From assembly GCA_030789695.1 (NCBI GenBank), contig CM061142.1, positions 154,290,714-154,354,713 of the forward strand: a stretch of DNA of 64,000 nt, in the 5' to 3' direction. The notes under the pieces are model-generated. The model did not search any database and had not been told where the DNA came from. It saw nothing but the letters and a program-made list of their open reading frames with translations. The translations under genes and the position numbers were made by a program. Shown here piece after piece: positions 23,368 through 33,998 of this stretch. The stretch's first letter is position 1. Every line of letters starts with the position of its first letter. The stretch is from Scilla litardierei (lineage: Eukaryota; Streptophyta; Magnoliopsida; Asparagales; Asparagaceae).

Positions 23368-26300
23368 TGTTTTATCTTTCAGGTACCTAGGAAAGAAAGA
23401 TGGATTTTGGATAGTGGATGTTCAAAACATATGACAGGAAATGTCAAACTACTTTCAAACGTCAAGTACAAACAAGGAGGCACAGTTACCTTTGGTGACA
23501 ACAAGAAAGGAAAAATCATAGGCACTGGAACAGTTGGCAATACTAATCAGCCTATCATTGAGAATGTTCACCTGGTTGACGGTTTGAAACATAATTTACT
23601 TTCCATTAGTCAATTATGCGATAAAAATTACAAAATAGTTTTTGAACAAAATGATTGCATTATTTATGATTCAAATATGTCATCTATTTTGTTTCGTGGT
23701 AAGCGTAAAAATAACATTTATATTTTATGCATGTCTGTTACCACAAATAATCATTGTTTAATAATTACATCTGATGATACACTTTTATGACATAAACGTT
23801 TTGGACACACTAATTTCAAAAATCTTGCACACATCTCAAAACACAAATTAGTAAATGGAATGCCAAATATTTCTTTCAAACACAAACATTTTTGTGATGC
23901 TTGTCAACAAGGAAAAATGCACAAATCCTCTTTTAAATCAAAGGATGTTATCTCAACAAAGAGACCTTTAGAACTCTTACATTTAGATTTGTTTGGTCCT
24001 TCTAGAGTAGCTTCTTTAAATAAAAGTAGATATGCATTTGTCATTGTTGATGATTATTCAAGATATACTTGGGTTATATTCTTACAAAACAAGAATGATG
24101 CTTTTGAAGAATTTTCAATATTTTGTAAAAAGATACAAAAAATCAAATCCTCTAACATTGTCACTATTCGTAGTGATCATGGAGGAGAATTTGAAAATGA
24201 ATCGTTTACCAAGTTTTGTAATGAAAATGGCATTACTCACAATTTTTCTTTTCCTCGTGCTCCTCCTCAAAATGGAGTAGTTGAAAGGAAAAATAGAACC
24301 TTACAAGAATGTGCAAGAACAATGCTTTGTGATAGTAATTTACCAAAATATTTTTGGGTAGAAGCTGTCGCAACTGCATGTTACATTATGAATAAAATTC
24401 TCATAAGGCCATTGCTAAATAAAACTTGTTTTGAATTATTCTTTGATCGCATTCCACGTGTATCATATTTTAAAGTGTTTGGATGTAAATGTTTCATTCT
24501 AAATACTAAAGATGCACTTGATAAATTTGATTCGAAATCTGATGAAGGTATTTTTGTTGGATACTCAACACGTAACAAAGCCTACAGAGTATATAACAAA
24601 AGAACTTCAACAGTTGAAGAATCACTACATGTCACATTTGATGAGAATCCCTCATCTAAGTCTCCCATTGTTGATGATGAAGAAATATTACCTTTATCTA
24701 ATTCCTTAGATAATATCAAACTTGATGAAATTGATGCTACTAATCATTCTGTTGAGTCTGTTCCAGATAATACAGATCTTCCCAAGGCTTTTGCACAAGT
24801 TCCAAATCATCCATCAGAATTAATCATTGGAGATATCACAGATGGAGTTAGAACTCGTCGTCAAATTGAACAAATGGCGCATTGTGCTTTCCTTTCATCC
24901 ATTGAACCAAAGAACATCAAAGATGCATGTGAAGACAGTTCATGGATTATCGCTATGCAGGAAGAACTCAATCAATTTCAACGAAATGATGTTTGGGAAT
25001 TAGTTCCCAGACCAACAGATCATTCAATTATTGGTACCAAGTGGGTATTCAAAAATAAATTGGATGAATCTGGTCAGGTAATTAGAAACAAGGCACGATT
25101 GGTTGCACAAGGTTATAATCAAGAAGAAGGTATTGATTATGATGAAACCTATGCACCAGTTGCTCGTCTTGAATCTATTCGCATGTTGTTATCATTTGCA
25201 TGTTTTAAAGATTTTAAATTATTTCAAATGGATGTCAAAAGTGCTTTTTAAAATGGATTTCTTAAGGAGGAAGTTTATGTTGAACAACCTCCTGGTTTTC
25301 ATCATGAAAATTTTGAAAATCATGTTTTCAAATTAAAGAAAGCTCTTTATGGTCTCAAACAAGCACCTCGTGCTTGGTATGAAAGACTTAAAAGTTATCT
25401 TTTAAATTCTGGTTATAATATTGGTAAAATAGATTCCACTCTTTTTATTAAAAATATTAAATCTGACATAATCATTATTCAAATATACGTTGATGATATT
25501 ATTTTTAGTTCTACTAATGAATCTCTTTGTCAAGATTTTTCTAAGATTATGCAGAAAGAATTTGAGATGAGTCACATGGGTGAACTCAATTACTTCCTCG
25601 GTCTTCAAATTAAACAATTGAAGGAAGGAATCTTCATTCACCAAAGCAAGTACTCTAAAGAACTCATCAAGCATTTTGGTTTAGAAAGTTCTGCAGAAAA
25701 ACGTACTCCAATGAGTACATCTACATCTCTCGACAAAGATTTAAATGGTAAGAGTGTTGATCAACGTCTTTACAGAGGTATGATTGGCTCTCTACTCTAT
25801 TTAACTGCTAGTAGACCAGACATTATGTTTTCAGTATGTTTATGTGCACGTTTTCAGGCAGACCCTAAAGTTTCACACTTAACTGCCGTAAAAAGGATTA
25901 TTAGATATGTTAAGCACACTTCTGATTTTGGTTTATTTTATCCCAAGTCAAGCACATTTGATTTATTATCCTATAGTGATGCAGACTTTGCTGGTTGCAA
26001 ATCAGATCGTAAAAGTACCAGTGGTACTTGCCACTTTTTAGGTCATGCTTTAGTATCTTGGTTTAGCAAAAAGCAAAACTCCGTTTCATTATCTACAACC
26101 GAGGCAGAATATATTACCGCCGGTTTAGCATGTGCTCAAATCTTATGGATGAAACAAACTATATCTGACTATGGTATTGATTGCTCTACTTGCCCTATTA
26201 TGTGTGATAATACTAGTGCTATTAATCTTTCTAAAAATCCTGTGCATCATTCTCGTATAAAACATATTGATGTACGTCATCATTTTCTAGATGATCATGT

Positions 26301-26436
26301 TCAGAAAGGAGATATATTTCTTAAATTTATAGCTACTGAACATCAGACAGCTGATATTTTAACCAAACCATTGAAAGAAGATACTTTTATTAAGCTTCGT
26401 AGGAATTTAGGGATTATTAGTGAATCGGACTTATGA
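23368..26436 (+). pseudogene. Copia Pol (PR-INT-RT-RNase H) with two internal stops
   Basis: Pol of the young Copia, in frame with gag. Protease: W-I-L-D-S-G-C-S-K-H-M at 23401 on, active-site Asp at 23410. Integrase: zinc finger around 23791-23920 (H...H, then C-D-A-C), catalytic D at H-L-D-L-F-G-P (about 23986), D at R-S-D-H-G-G-E-F (about 24175) and E at N-G-V-V-E-R-K-N (about 24287). Reverse transcriptase: from G-T-K-W-V-F-K (about 25033), active site Y-V-D-D at 25486-25497. RNase H: Y-S-D-A-D (about 25972), T-E-A-E-Y (about 26098), and A-D-I-L-T-K-P-L near the end. TGA at 23788-23790 interrupts the pre-integrase region where the family has Trp, and TAA at 25249-25251 interrupts the RT after D-V-K-S-A-F. 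There is no frameshift, and every catalytic residue I looked for is present. It would replicate only with help or by readthrough. Confidence 0.88.
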
Positions 26437-28181
26437 CACATTCTTATTTTTATTTTTTAGAATTTTTCCAAATTTTTTCAAATTTTTCTGGGTATTTTTG
26501 AAATTGGTCGACCAATTCATCAATATTGGTCGCCAATATTCGAATTTTTTATTATTTTTTAATTTTTCAGTAACTACTTCGTCTTCCCGCTTATTCTCGT
26601 TATCCGTTCCCTCCATTTTTAGTTTCAGAAACTGAACCCATCCATTCGTTTTCGAATTTTGGGTGGGATTCGTTACTTAAACTTCTCTGTCAATTGGAAA
26701 TATTCCCTTTCTCAAACACTTCCTCAACTTCCAATAACTGCATTATTCTCTGTCTTATTTAATTCCCTTCATCACTAAGGCAACTCTTCATTTCCCAAGA
26801 CCACTCATCCCGTTCAAAACATTTCTATTGCTTTTTGCAAAAGTATCCGTTCCCACCAAAAAACTCTATCACAACTTCCCATAACAGATTTTTTTTCTTT
26901 ATTTAAAATCCTTTCATTCATGAGGAACCAATCTCCTCGTTTCATTTTCCAAGGCATCCCCTCAATTCATTTTCCAAAGCACTGTACTTTCTTCCCCCAT
27001 GTTTGTCTTATTCAAATCCCATTGTTTTTTTGTTGTTTTGTCCACTTCTTAACAGATGGTATTAATTGTATATTGGTGGCATTATATCACTTGATATGCT
27101 GGTATTCTAGTCCTGAAGGTGACTTTGGCTTTTTATATTACATTAATAGCACCTTTGCTACTTTCTAGGCTACAAAGTTGCTAATTCTCATGCAATTTCC
27201 TCTATTTTATTTACTATCTGTCACCACTCTCATCATGACAATTAGACTCTGTGGTTATAAATTTGTAATACCAATACCTATAATTTGTAATACCAATTAG
27301 ATTCTGTGGTGATTTCATTATGAGTATTGGCTGCAAATATTTTTTTTAAAAAAACTAATTCAAATCATTTTTGTCTATTGTTATTTGCATCACACGTAGT
27401 TCTGCATTTATTTCCTCTAGGCATTCTGTCAAAATTACTTATTCGTTTGATCTTTTATGTCATACTGTGTGTCGCAATTTCAATTTGTACACAAGCGCAT
27501 CAGCATCAAATTGTTTTTCCGTACGGCATTCAGCGAACATAGTACAAGACTTGTCGTCTTTCTTATTTTTTGTCTAAACTGATATGTCCTTTATATTTTT
27601 TTATTTGCACTCTTCCAATGAACTTGGTGGATGTGTATATGCTGTCATTTAGACATACAAAACATTCCCTGCTCTTACTCTGTCAATATTTTGGCCTGCT
27701 CTTACTATGTGAAAATTTCGGCCTGCTCTTCTCTAATAAACCATTGGGCTTCTTCCATTATTTTTAGGCCTGCCTTCATATATATTTTGAAGTGGCATGT
27801 CCACTCATTTTTTAAGTGGCCTTCCCACTAATTATTTTTCATGGTATGTCCATTCATTCTTTTTTATGGCCTGCTCACCCTATTTCGGCCTATTTACTTT
27901 ATTTGGCCTACTCCTCACTTTCCACTACTGACCAAATTTTTGTTCATTTTTAAGGCAATATACTCCATCTTAACTCACCATTTATATTTCCCTCGTATTT
28001 TCTCGCTTCTTTTTTCTCTAACTCTTATTTGCCTCTTTTTGAGGATTCCAAAGGGGGAGAATATATTTAATCTACTCAAGGGGAGTATTCACAAACTCCA
28101 CATATTCGGGGGGAGTATATCTGCTATATTGAATTTTACCTCTATATTTTTTATGTTTGTCATCATCAAAAAGGGGGAGAA
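26437..28181 (+). other. 3' region of Copia with reiterated polypurine tracts
   Basis: T-rich, with no convincing gene; the longest open stretch (27841-28197) is hydrophobic but overlaps the polypurine tract and LTR. A TTGGTCGACCAA dyad pair sits at 26505-26535, 70 nt after the pol stop. GGCCTGCTC-like words recur between 27668 and 27880. Four polypurine tracts occur in the last 130 bp: 28051-28060, 28078-28084, 28109-28114 and 28169-28181 (AAAAGGGGGAGAA, abutting the LTR). Confidence 0.7.
28169..28181 (+). other. Polypurine tract of Copia
   Basis: AAAAGGGGGAGAA ends directly at the 3' LTR (28182) and is the likely plus-strand primer. Three further A/G tracts lie within 130 bp upstream. Confidence 0.85.
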
Positions 28182-29544
28182 TGTTGGAATTTCATAATTC
28201 CATATTTCTATTCCCATATGATTTTGATGTGACAAACACATTCAGTGCTACTAACTCTATGTATGCAGATACATATCAATGCTGAGTTCCACACAAATGA
28301 GATATCTTCATGCATACTCAATCAGATATATCAATCATGAAGTTGGAAAGACAAAGGCACCTAATCCACGACTTGGATGTATAATCACTTGATAAGGATC
28401 TCCTGCAAAGAAGCTTCTCAGATTCAGTTGCAGATGCAGTCCTATCTACGGCTTTATGTAATCAATGTAAAATTTACTTTATTAGAGTCACAAAGCCTTG
28501 TGATAATATATCTTAGTCATCTAGGTTCCATTCCTCAGAGATCTACACTTCCCAATTTCAAAAATTCGCAACTTTGAAAATTGGCAGCCAATAACCCCAT
28601 TTTGGTCGACCAATTTTAAACCTTCGAATTTGGTTATGTGATTGCATATGCAAACTCCCCTAACCGTGTAGATTCTAGAAATGTCCTCCAACGGTCGAAA
28701 TTCTCTCTCTAAATTTTGGTCGACCAATGTGGTCATTTTGGTCGACCAATTTCAAAACTAGCCGTTTTGATCCCAAATTTTCAGGGACGGTTCCTGCCCG
28801 TTTTCTAACGTTAACTACAGTCCCCAACCGTCCCTAAACACTATAAATAAAGGGGTAGACCCTCTCTTTTCATTCACACACTTTCCTCTTTCTTTACTCT
28901 CTTACTTGTTGGAATCAAGTCTTCTCTTTTCTAAAGCTTTAGGCCATTAGTTGTTCTTTTCTTATTTGTAAGAAGAAATCATTAGATTTCCTTCTTCGTT
29001 TAAGAACGGAAGAACTTGGCTTTTCAACATCATTTTGGAAAGTTGTTTGTGTTCATAATTGAAGAAGAAATCGATTGATCTCTCTCTCTTCTTTTATGAA
29101 CCAGAGAACTTCAAGTGTTGCGCTTCATTACATATCTTTTACATCTTGAAGTTCTTTTTCTAAAACACCATCCTTGAATTCATTCTCTGAAATTTATAAC
29201 AAGGCTATAGGTGTTTTTCTATTTCATTATTTTACAGGTTTGAATCTCTGTTAGAGATTGTACAAAGTTTGGGACACGGGGAGTGTCGCCATTTTTGTAA
29301 ATTTGTGCTTGCGGGGCAAGTGATTATAGTGGATTGAAAATCTCTACGGGGTAGAGGACTGGAGTAGGATCACAAGGATCCGAACCAGGATAAATCTCTG
29401 TGTTTGCGATTGATTTAATTTCAGTACTTGTCTTTTTATTTCTGTGCCATCTTTGCAAATATTACTAACATTTTATTTGCGACATTTTTTTATACACTAT
29501 TCACCCCCCATCTAGTGTATTGATCCTTACAGGCTAAAATTACA
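28182..29544 (+). repeat. 3' LTR of young Copia
   Basis: 1363 bp, the same length as the 5' LTR, with five substitutions by eye. Target duplication ATACT at 29545-29549. Confidence 0.95.
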
Positions 29545-29549
29545 ATACT

Positions 29550-30813
29550 TAGCTTTGATGAAGAAATCCAATTCAAATACAGCTTTTTGATCTAAGAGGG
29601 GGCCTAGGGCATGGCATAACCTCTGAAATAATCCCTATGAAAACATCATGGAACCCTCCTCTAATGACAGCTGCAAACCTCTTATATAGCCCCCCAAACC
29701 CTAGCAAATAACCCTAGAAAACCTCTGAAATTCATGCCCAAAGTCAGCTCTGGCTGCAACTTAAGTTCTGGGCCCGCACTCACTCGGGCCGAGTGGAAAG
29801 CTTACTCGGCCGAGTGAGAATTCCTGCAGAAACTCCAAAAAACAGCACTCTGTCAAAAACTGCCAAAAACTGGTCACTCGGTCGAGTGGAAAGCTCACTC
29901 GGCCGAGTGAAAGTGTCACTCGGCCGAGCGACACTGATATACGAATTCCAGCAATGCAGCATCAACTTGCAGAAATTCTCTAGATTTCATCCGACCTCCG
30001 ATTATCACGTTCTTGGTGGCGTTGGAACCTTCATGAAGTCTACTATCCATAAAGAATATAAGAAAAATATTTTGCTCGCTGGAATGATAGCAGATTTCAA
30101 AAGAGTGAGGGGCTGTCTGAAAATCTGGGCGCTCTTGTCACTCGGCCGAGTAGAATTCCTCACTCGGGCGAATGAACTTCCTACTCAGCCGAGTAGGATC
30201 TTCTGCTGATCTCCCAAAATTCCAGAGAGTCTGCTTCGAAGTTGGGGTCTGGGCACTCTGGCACTCTGCGTCACTCGGCCGAGTGGACTTCCTACTCGGC
30301 CGAGTGGGTCTTTTGCTGTGCTCCCCAGAATTCTAGAAAGTTCACTTCGATTCGTTTCAGAAGTTGTGACCCCACTCGGTCGAGTGGAGTTCTCTACTCG
30401 GTCGAGTGAAATTAACCACTCGGCTGAGTGCATTATGGCACTCTGGTCAGGCAGATGTCTTCGTATCAGTCGTACTCGGCCAAGTACGCTGCTTTACTCG
30501 GGCGAGTGACTAGCGTGACTCAGCCGAGTGGCCTGTTTCTGGAATCCTTCCTTCTCCTCCTCGCCTCTTCGACAATTCTATCGATCTTCTTCTTCTCCTG
30601 CTCATCGTCCAGCGTATGAGCGATAATCCGGTAAGCGCACAAGTGCTTAAGCTCAATTTTGCTTCCGATCGCTCCATATTTCCTGAAATTCGACAAAAAC
30701 GAGAAATAGTGAAACGTAACGCAATATCGTCGAATAATCGTGAAAATCGCAATATTAGCAATCAAAATGGCATGCAAACATGTAGAAAAAAGGTGTAAAA
30801 TATGGACCGATCA
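29550..30813 (-). repeat. LTR3 of element A, right part
   Basis: Resumes the LTR exactly after the Copia target duplication. It contains TATA (about 29681-29689) and the CACTCG-N2-CGAGTG cluster (29777-30535), and ends GGACCGATCA at 30813, followed by target duplication AGTGC (30814-30818). Confidence 0.9.
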
Positions 30814-30818
30814 AGTGC

Positions 30819-32417
30819 GCATTACATGAAAATTTCATCTCATCCCAATTACTCTCTTCTTTCCTTCTCTTTTTCATATCAAAGTGGGTCATGCACATAT
30901 GTGCCATGTCCTTATCATAGCCACATCCATATCTCAATGCATCACATACGCAATATGGCATGTAAAACTTGGCCACCCTACCACATAAAAGAGAGAGTTT
31001 AACTACTTTAATCTTGTTTCCAAGACAATGTCCCACAACTAACAACATCATGTTAAATTAATACAAGCAAAGCAAAGCAACATCATTCCCAAAAGCAACG
31101 AAAGAATGCATGGCTGAAAGTAACATGGCATTTAAACATGGCATAGCTACAAATTAGACCATATATAGACATGGCATAATGAACCAAAGGCCATAACCTA
31201 TTAGCAAAGTGCAGGAAAGTGCAAGTAGACACCAAACAGAGCTGTTATCAGTAAGTTCTAGGTTGAATTTCAGAAAACTTATAACTAAAAAGTTGTAGAT
31301 CTATAAATTTTACATTGTCATACAAAGTTTCAGAAAATACACATGAGTGTGTCAATTATAGTGGCCAATATTGTAAGAGATAGCATTTCTGTTTAAAAGC
31401 TAAACACCGCTTCAACTAAAACACTGAATTACTAACAGTTCCAAGCATATCTGGTTAAAAGCACTACATGAAAGTTGTAGATTGGGAAGTATAGTTTTCA
31501 AAACCATCCAAGAATGTAGCATTTGCATATCTACAGTGGGAGATAAAGCTAAAACAGTGGGGTAATGTCAAAGCTGACAGAATTCTTTATGCTGCAGCAA
31601 ATGTCTGGTTATCCCTAATTAATGACTGTATTAAGGAAAACCCCAAACTTGAACGTTAACCCAAATTTCATAATCTACAACCGGTAATTTTTCCGGATTT
31701 TCATTCAACTACAGATGTCGGTAAGCATGAATGAATATGCTGCAAAAATGTAGGAATTTGAAGAGTGTGTTTATAACATGGAAATTTACTTCTACACTAT
31801 CATGCACATAACAAGCTAGATGAATAGTAAAGTCATGATCTTTTTCATAACACCATAAAAAAGTATCACCCTCATATGGGAATTCATAAAGATTAACAAA
31901 GGAGTTAACTTTCATAAGCAAAAGATGGCAACTTTCATAAGGGATCAACAAAATGAGCCTCCCACCATTACAAATTACTAACGTTTCATGAAAGCCTAAG
32001 AAAAGAAGCATATTTAATATTATTTCATGACAAAGAAGGAAACTATAACATATCCACTTATCAAGGAAGATAACTTTAACTAAAAGATGCATTTTACAAG
32101 AAAGATGCAAACTTTAATACTAAAATGCCATGCAATCAACATGCTAGGAGGTGTTTGGAATCCTACCTCTTTGTAACTTCATTCTCCTCTTGAAAGACTC
32201 CCAGAACAACCACCTCAAAGCTCCATCCGAAAGCCTCCATCTTGCTTAAGAATTTCATCTTTAAACTTCTCTTAAAATCCTCCTTCTTTAGCTTTAAGAG
32301 ACCCCACTTGCTAACAATTGTATATGGAAGTAAATGGAAGAGAAAAAGAGGGTGTTTCCTAGAAAAAATGAAGTAAAAGGAAGGAGAGGGGGGGGGGGGG
32401 GGGGGGCGGGGGCGGGG
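30819..32417. other. Non-coding flank, ending in a poly-G run
   Basis: No credible coding sequence; a 133-codon minus-strand open frame (31709-32110) has no recognisable family. The composition (A-rich, with AAGTTGTAGAT-type words near 31290 and 31470) resembles decayed plant LTR sequence. With 45057 on, it would form one continuous pre-insertion sequence into which B landed. A run of 19 G lies at 32388-32406, followed by C-interrupted G runs up to the B LTR. Confidence 0.45.
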
Positions 32418-33364
32418 TGACGTCCCCCCGGTTTGCCAACTTGCAAATGGCCGGGGGACCTCTGAAGGTTTATATATTTGTAGTCCGCAAGCGCACGGTG
32501 TTGTAGTGTGGCTTGGGGGTCGAACATAGGGAGGCGTGGTTGTGCTTGCACAAGATATGGAACCGGTTCACCCTATGGGCGAGCTAGCCCGAATCGGTGC
32601 ATGGATTGTCACAGAAATAGTAAACATGGATAAACAATATAAAGTAAAAACCCGGGACTCTGGCTTCTGTCCTATCGTGCGATACTCGCTGATACGGCCT
32701 ACGGGTAGGATAACGATCGGGATTAGGGTCTAATGGTGAGACGTTGCCTCTAAGAGTGGTACCGGTGTCCCATGGGCCCGATATTCCGGTCGATGCCCAG
32801 GATGATACGCCGGACTTCCCGAGCTCGGTCAGTGGGCACTCCCGTGTCCATTAACACTGACCGACCCTGGGAGCACTAAGTTCGCAACGATAACTCCCAA
32901 CGTCTCATCCTGCCGCTCCCGCACGCTAGGATTCGACGTCTACGCTAAGGGCGCGAGCTATGGCTAGGGAGTCAACCGAAAAGTTTATTCCCCCTTGGCC
33001 CAACGGTCAAAGGCGGTCTTTTTCCCACCGATGACAATAAAACGCCCCGCGTAACCGGTAGATTCCTAATCCCTATCGATTTCCTAGCCCTATGGACGCA
33101 TCGGGAAGAGCCCACAAAGGGGTTTCCACCGGAATCCCAGATTTGGGATCTACTCACAAATATTCATTAAAAAGCGATCTAAATGAAAATGGACCGTCAA
33201 AATCATAATCAGATAATAGAAATGCAATGGTAGTAAAGCAATTAAGATAATACTAAAGTTTGACAAAGATATGAAAACTTACAAAAACTAGGAAATTACA
33301 GCCATCACAAAATGAAGAAAACAGTAAAAAATGAACAGCTCTCGTTTCTGGAAACCTATGTGTT

Positions 33365-33374
33365 CTATTTATAG
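33365..33374 (-). promoter_or_regulatory. TATA box of B 3' LTR
   Basis: The minus strand reads CTATAAATAG, about 10 bp from the nearest dyad. In the right (5') LTR the equivalent is degraded to CTATACATAG (44427-44436). Confidence 0.65.
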
Positions 33375-33383
33375 AAAACGACA

Positions 33384-33752
33384 TCACCCGATCGGTTGAC
33401 AAGTCAACCGATCGGGTGAACCGCTTCACAGAATTACAGCGCGATGCGGAACTTCACCCGGTCACCTTCACCCGGTCGGTTGACATATGAATGTGACCGG
33501 TTGGATCTTGGTGCCGTCGGGTGAGGAGGCCGGTTGAGTTGACCGTGTCTTGCCTTTGAGATTCAGCTACAGGTGAACCGATCGGGTGAAGGTCACCCGA
33601 TCGGTTGGCAATCAGCTTCGATTTCCAGAGAGTTTGAGCTTATGACCCGGTCACTGAACCGACCGGGTGACTTCTTGTGAGCTCCAAGCTGCGTCCGGGT
33701 GGTGCACGCGTGCATCACTCGATCGGTTGAAGACGACCAACCGATCGGGTGA
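33384..33752. repeat. Dyad cluster CACCCG-N2-CGGTTG in B LTR
   Basis: Sites of the form CACCCG-N2-CGGTTG or its reverse (centre AT, GT, AC) lie directly upstream of the TATA. The pair nearest the TATA (33385-33418) is two oppositely oriented sites separated by ACAAGT, making a larger inverted repeat. The right LTR copy is at 44448-44814. Confidence 0.8.
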
Positions 33753-33998
33753 GGGGCTGAAAGATGATATCATCGCGTTTGACCCTCTGGGTCACGCGTG
33801 ACTCCTCTCGTTGCTCCAGGGACTTATAATATCTTCATTAAATGTCCCATATGCGGACAATCTCCTGCAAACATGGAAAAAACAAAGAAAAGTAAAAGAA
33901 AACGAGAAAAATACGAGAAACGGGTACGAGACGGCGGAAAATAACGGAAAAACACAAAAGAAAACGTGCGTGAACATATGAAATATGAACGCACGTCA

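Larger units (their letters stand above)
20200..29544 (+). mobile_element. Young Sirevirus-like Copia retrotransposon, near-complete
   Basis: 9345 bp with two 1363 bp LTRs, tRNA-Met PBS, gag, pol in the Copia order (protease, integrase, reverse transcriptase, RNase H), a 1.7 kb 3' region and reiterated polypurine tracts. The target duplication ATACT lies at 20195-20199 and 29545-29549. Comparing the LTRs by eye I find five substitutions and no indels, about 0.4 percent, so it is by far the youngest insertion here. Long LTRs, long 3' region and multiple polypurine tracts suggest the Sirevirus lineage. Confidence 0.93.
6926..30813 (-). mobile_element. Compound tandem Gypsy element A (3 LTRs, 2 bodies), with nested Copia
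   Basis: Order on the plus strand: LTR1 (6926-9143), body 1 (9144-13092), LTR2 (13093-15312), body 2 (15313-19265), LTR3 (19266-20199 and 29550-30813, split by a Copia). LTR lengths are 2218, 2220 and 2198 bp; bodies are 3949 and 3953 bp. The polypurine tract is right of LTR1 and LTR2 and the tRNA-Asp PBS is left of LTR2 and LTR3, so transcription runs right to left. Outer flanks share AGTGC. Each body has one gag-derived ORF and no protease, integrase or reverse transcriptase, making this a non-autonomous TR-GAG-like element. The chain fits one insertion later lengthened by unequal exchange between LTRs, although integration of a preformed tandem is also possible. Confidence 0.85.
32418..33998 (-). 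repeat. 3' LTR of element B
   Basis: Starts TGACGTCCCCCCGG and ends GCACGTCA. The U5 module (GTGCGCTTGCGG, TGTTCGACCCC on the minus strand) is at 32488-32530, TATA (CTATAAATAG) at 33365-33374, and the dyad cluster CACCCGATCGGTTG at 33384-33752. Confidence 0.9.

Noticed and set aside
27841..28197. Possible env-like gene in the 3' region of the Copia
   Set aside because: The frame is hydrophobic but runs through the polypurine tracts into the LTR and has no signal peptide plus ectodomain layout; T-rich composition explains it.
31709..32110. 133-codon hydrophobic minus-strand open frame
   Set aside because: No recognisable motif, A/T-rich composition and no supporting context; most likely a chance frame in decayed LTR-like DNA.
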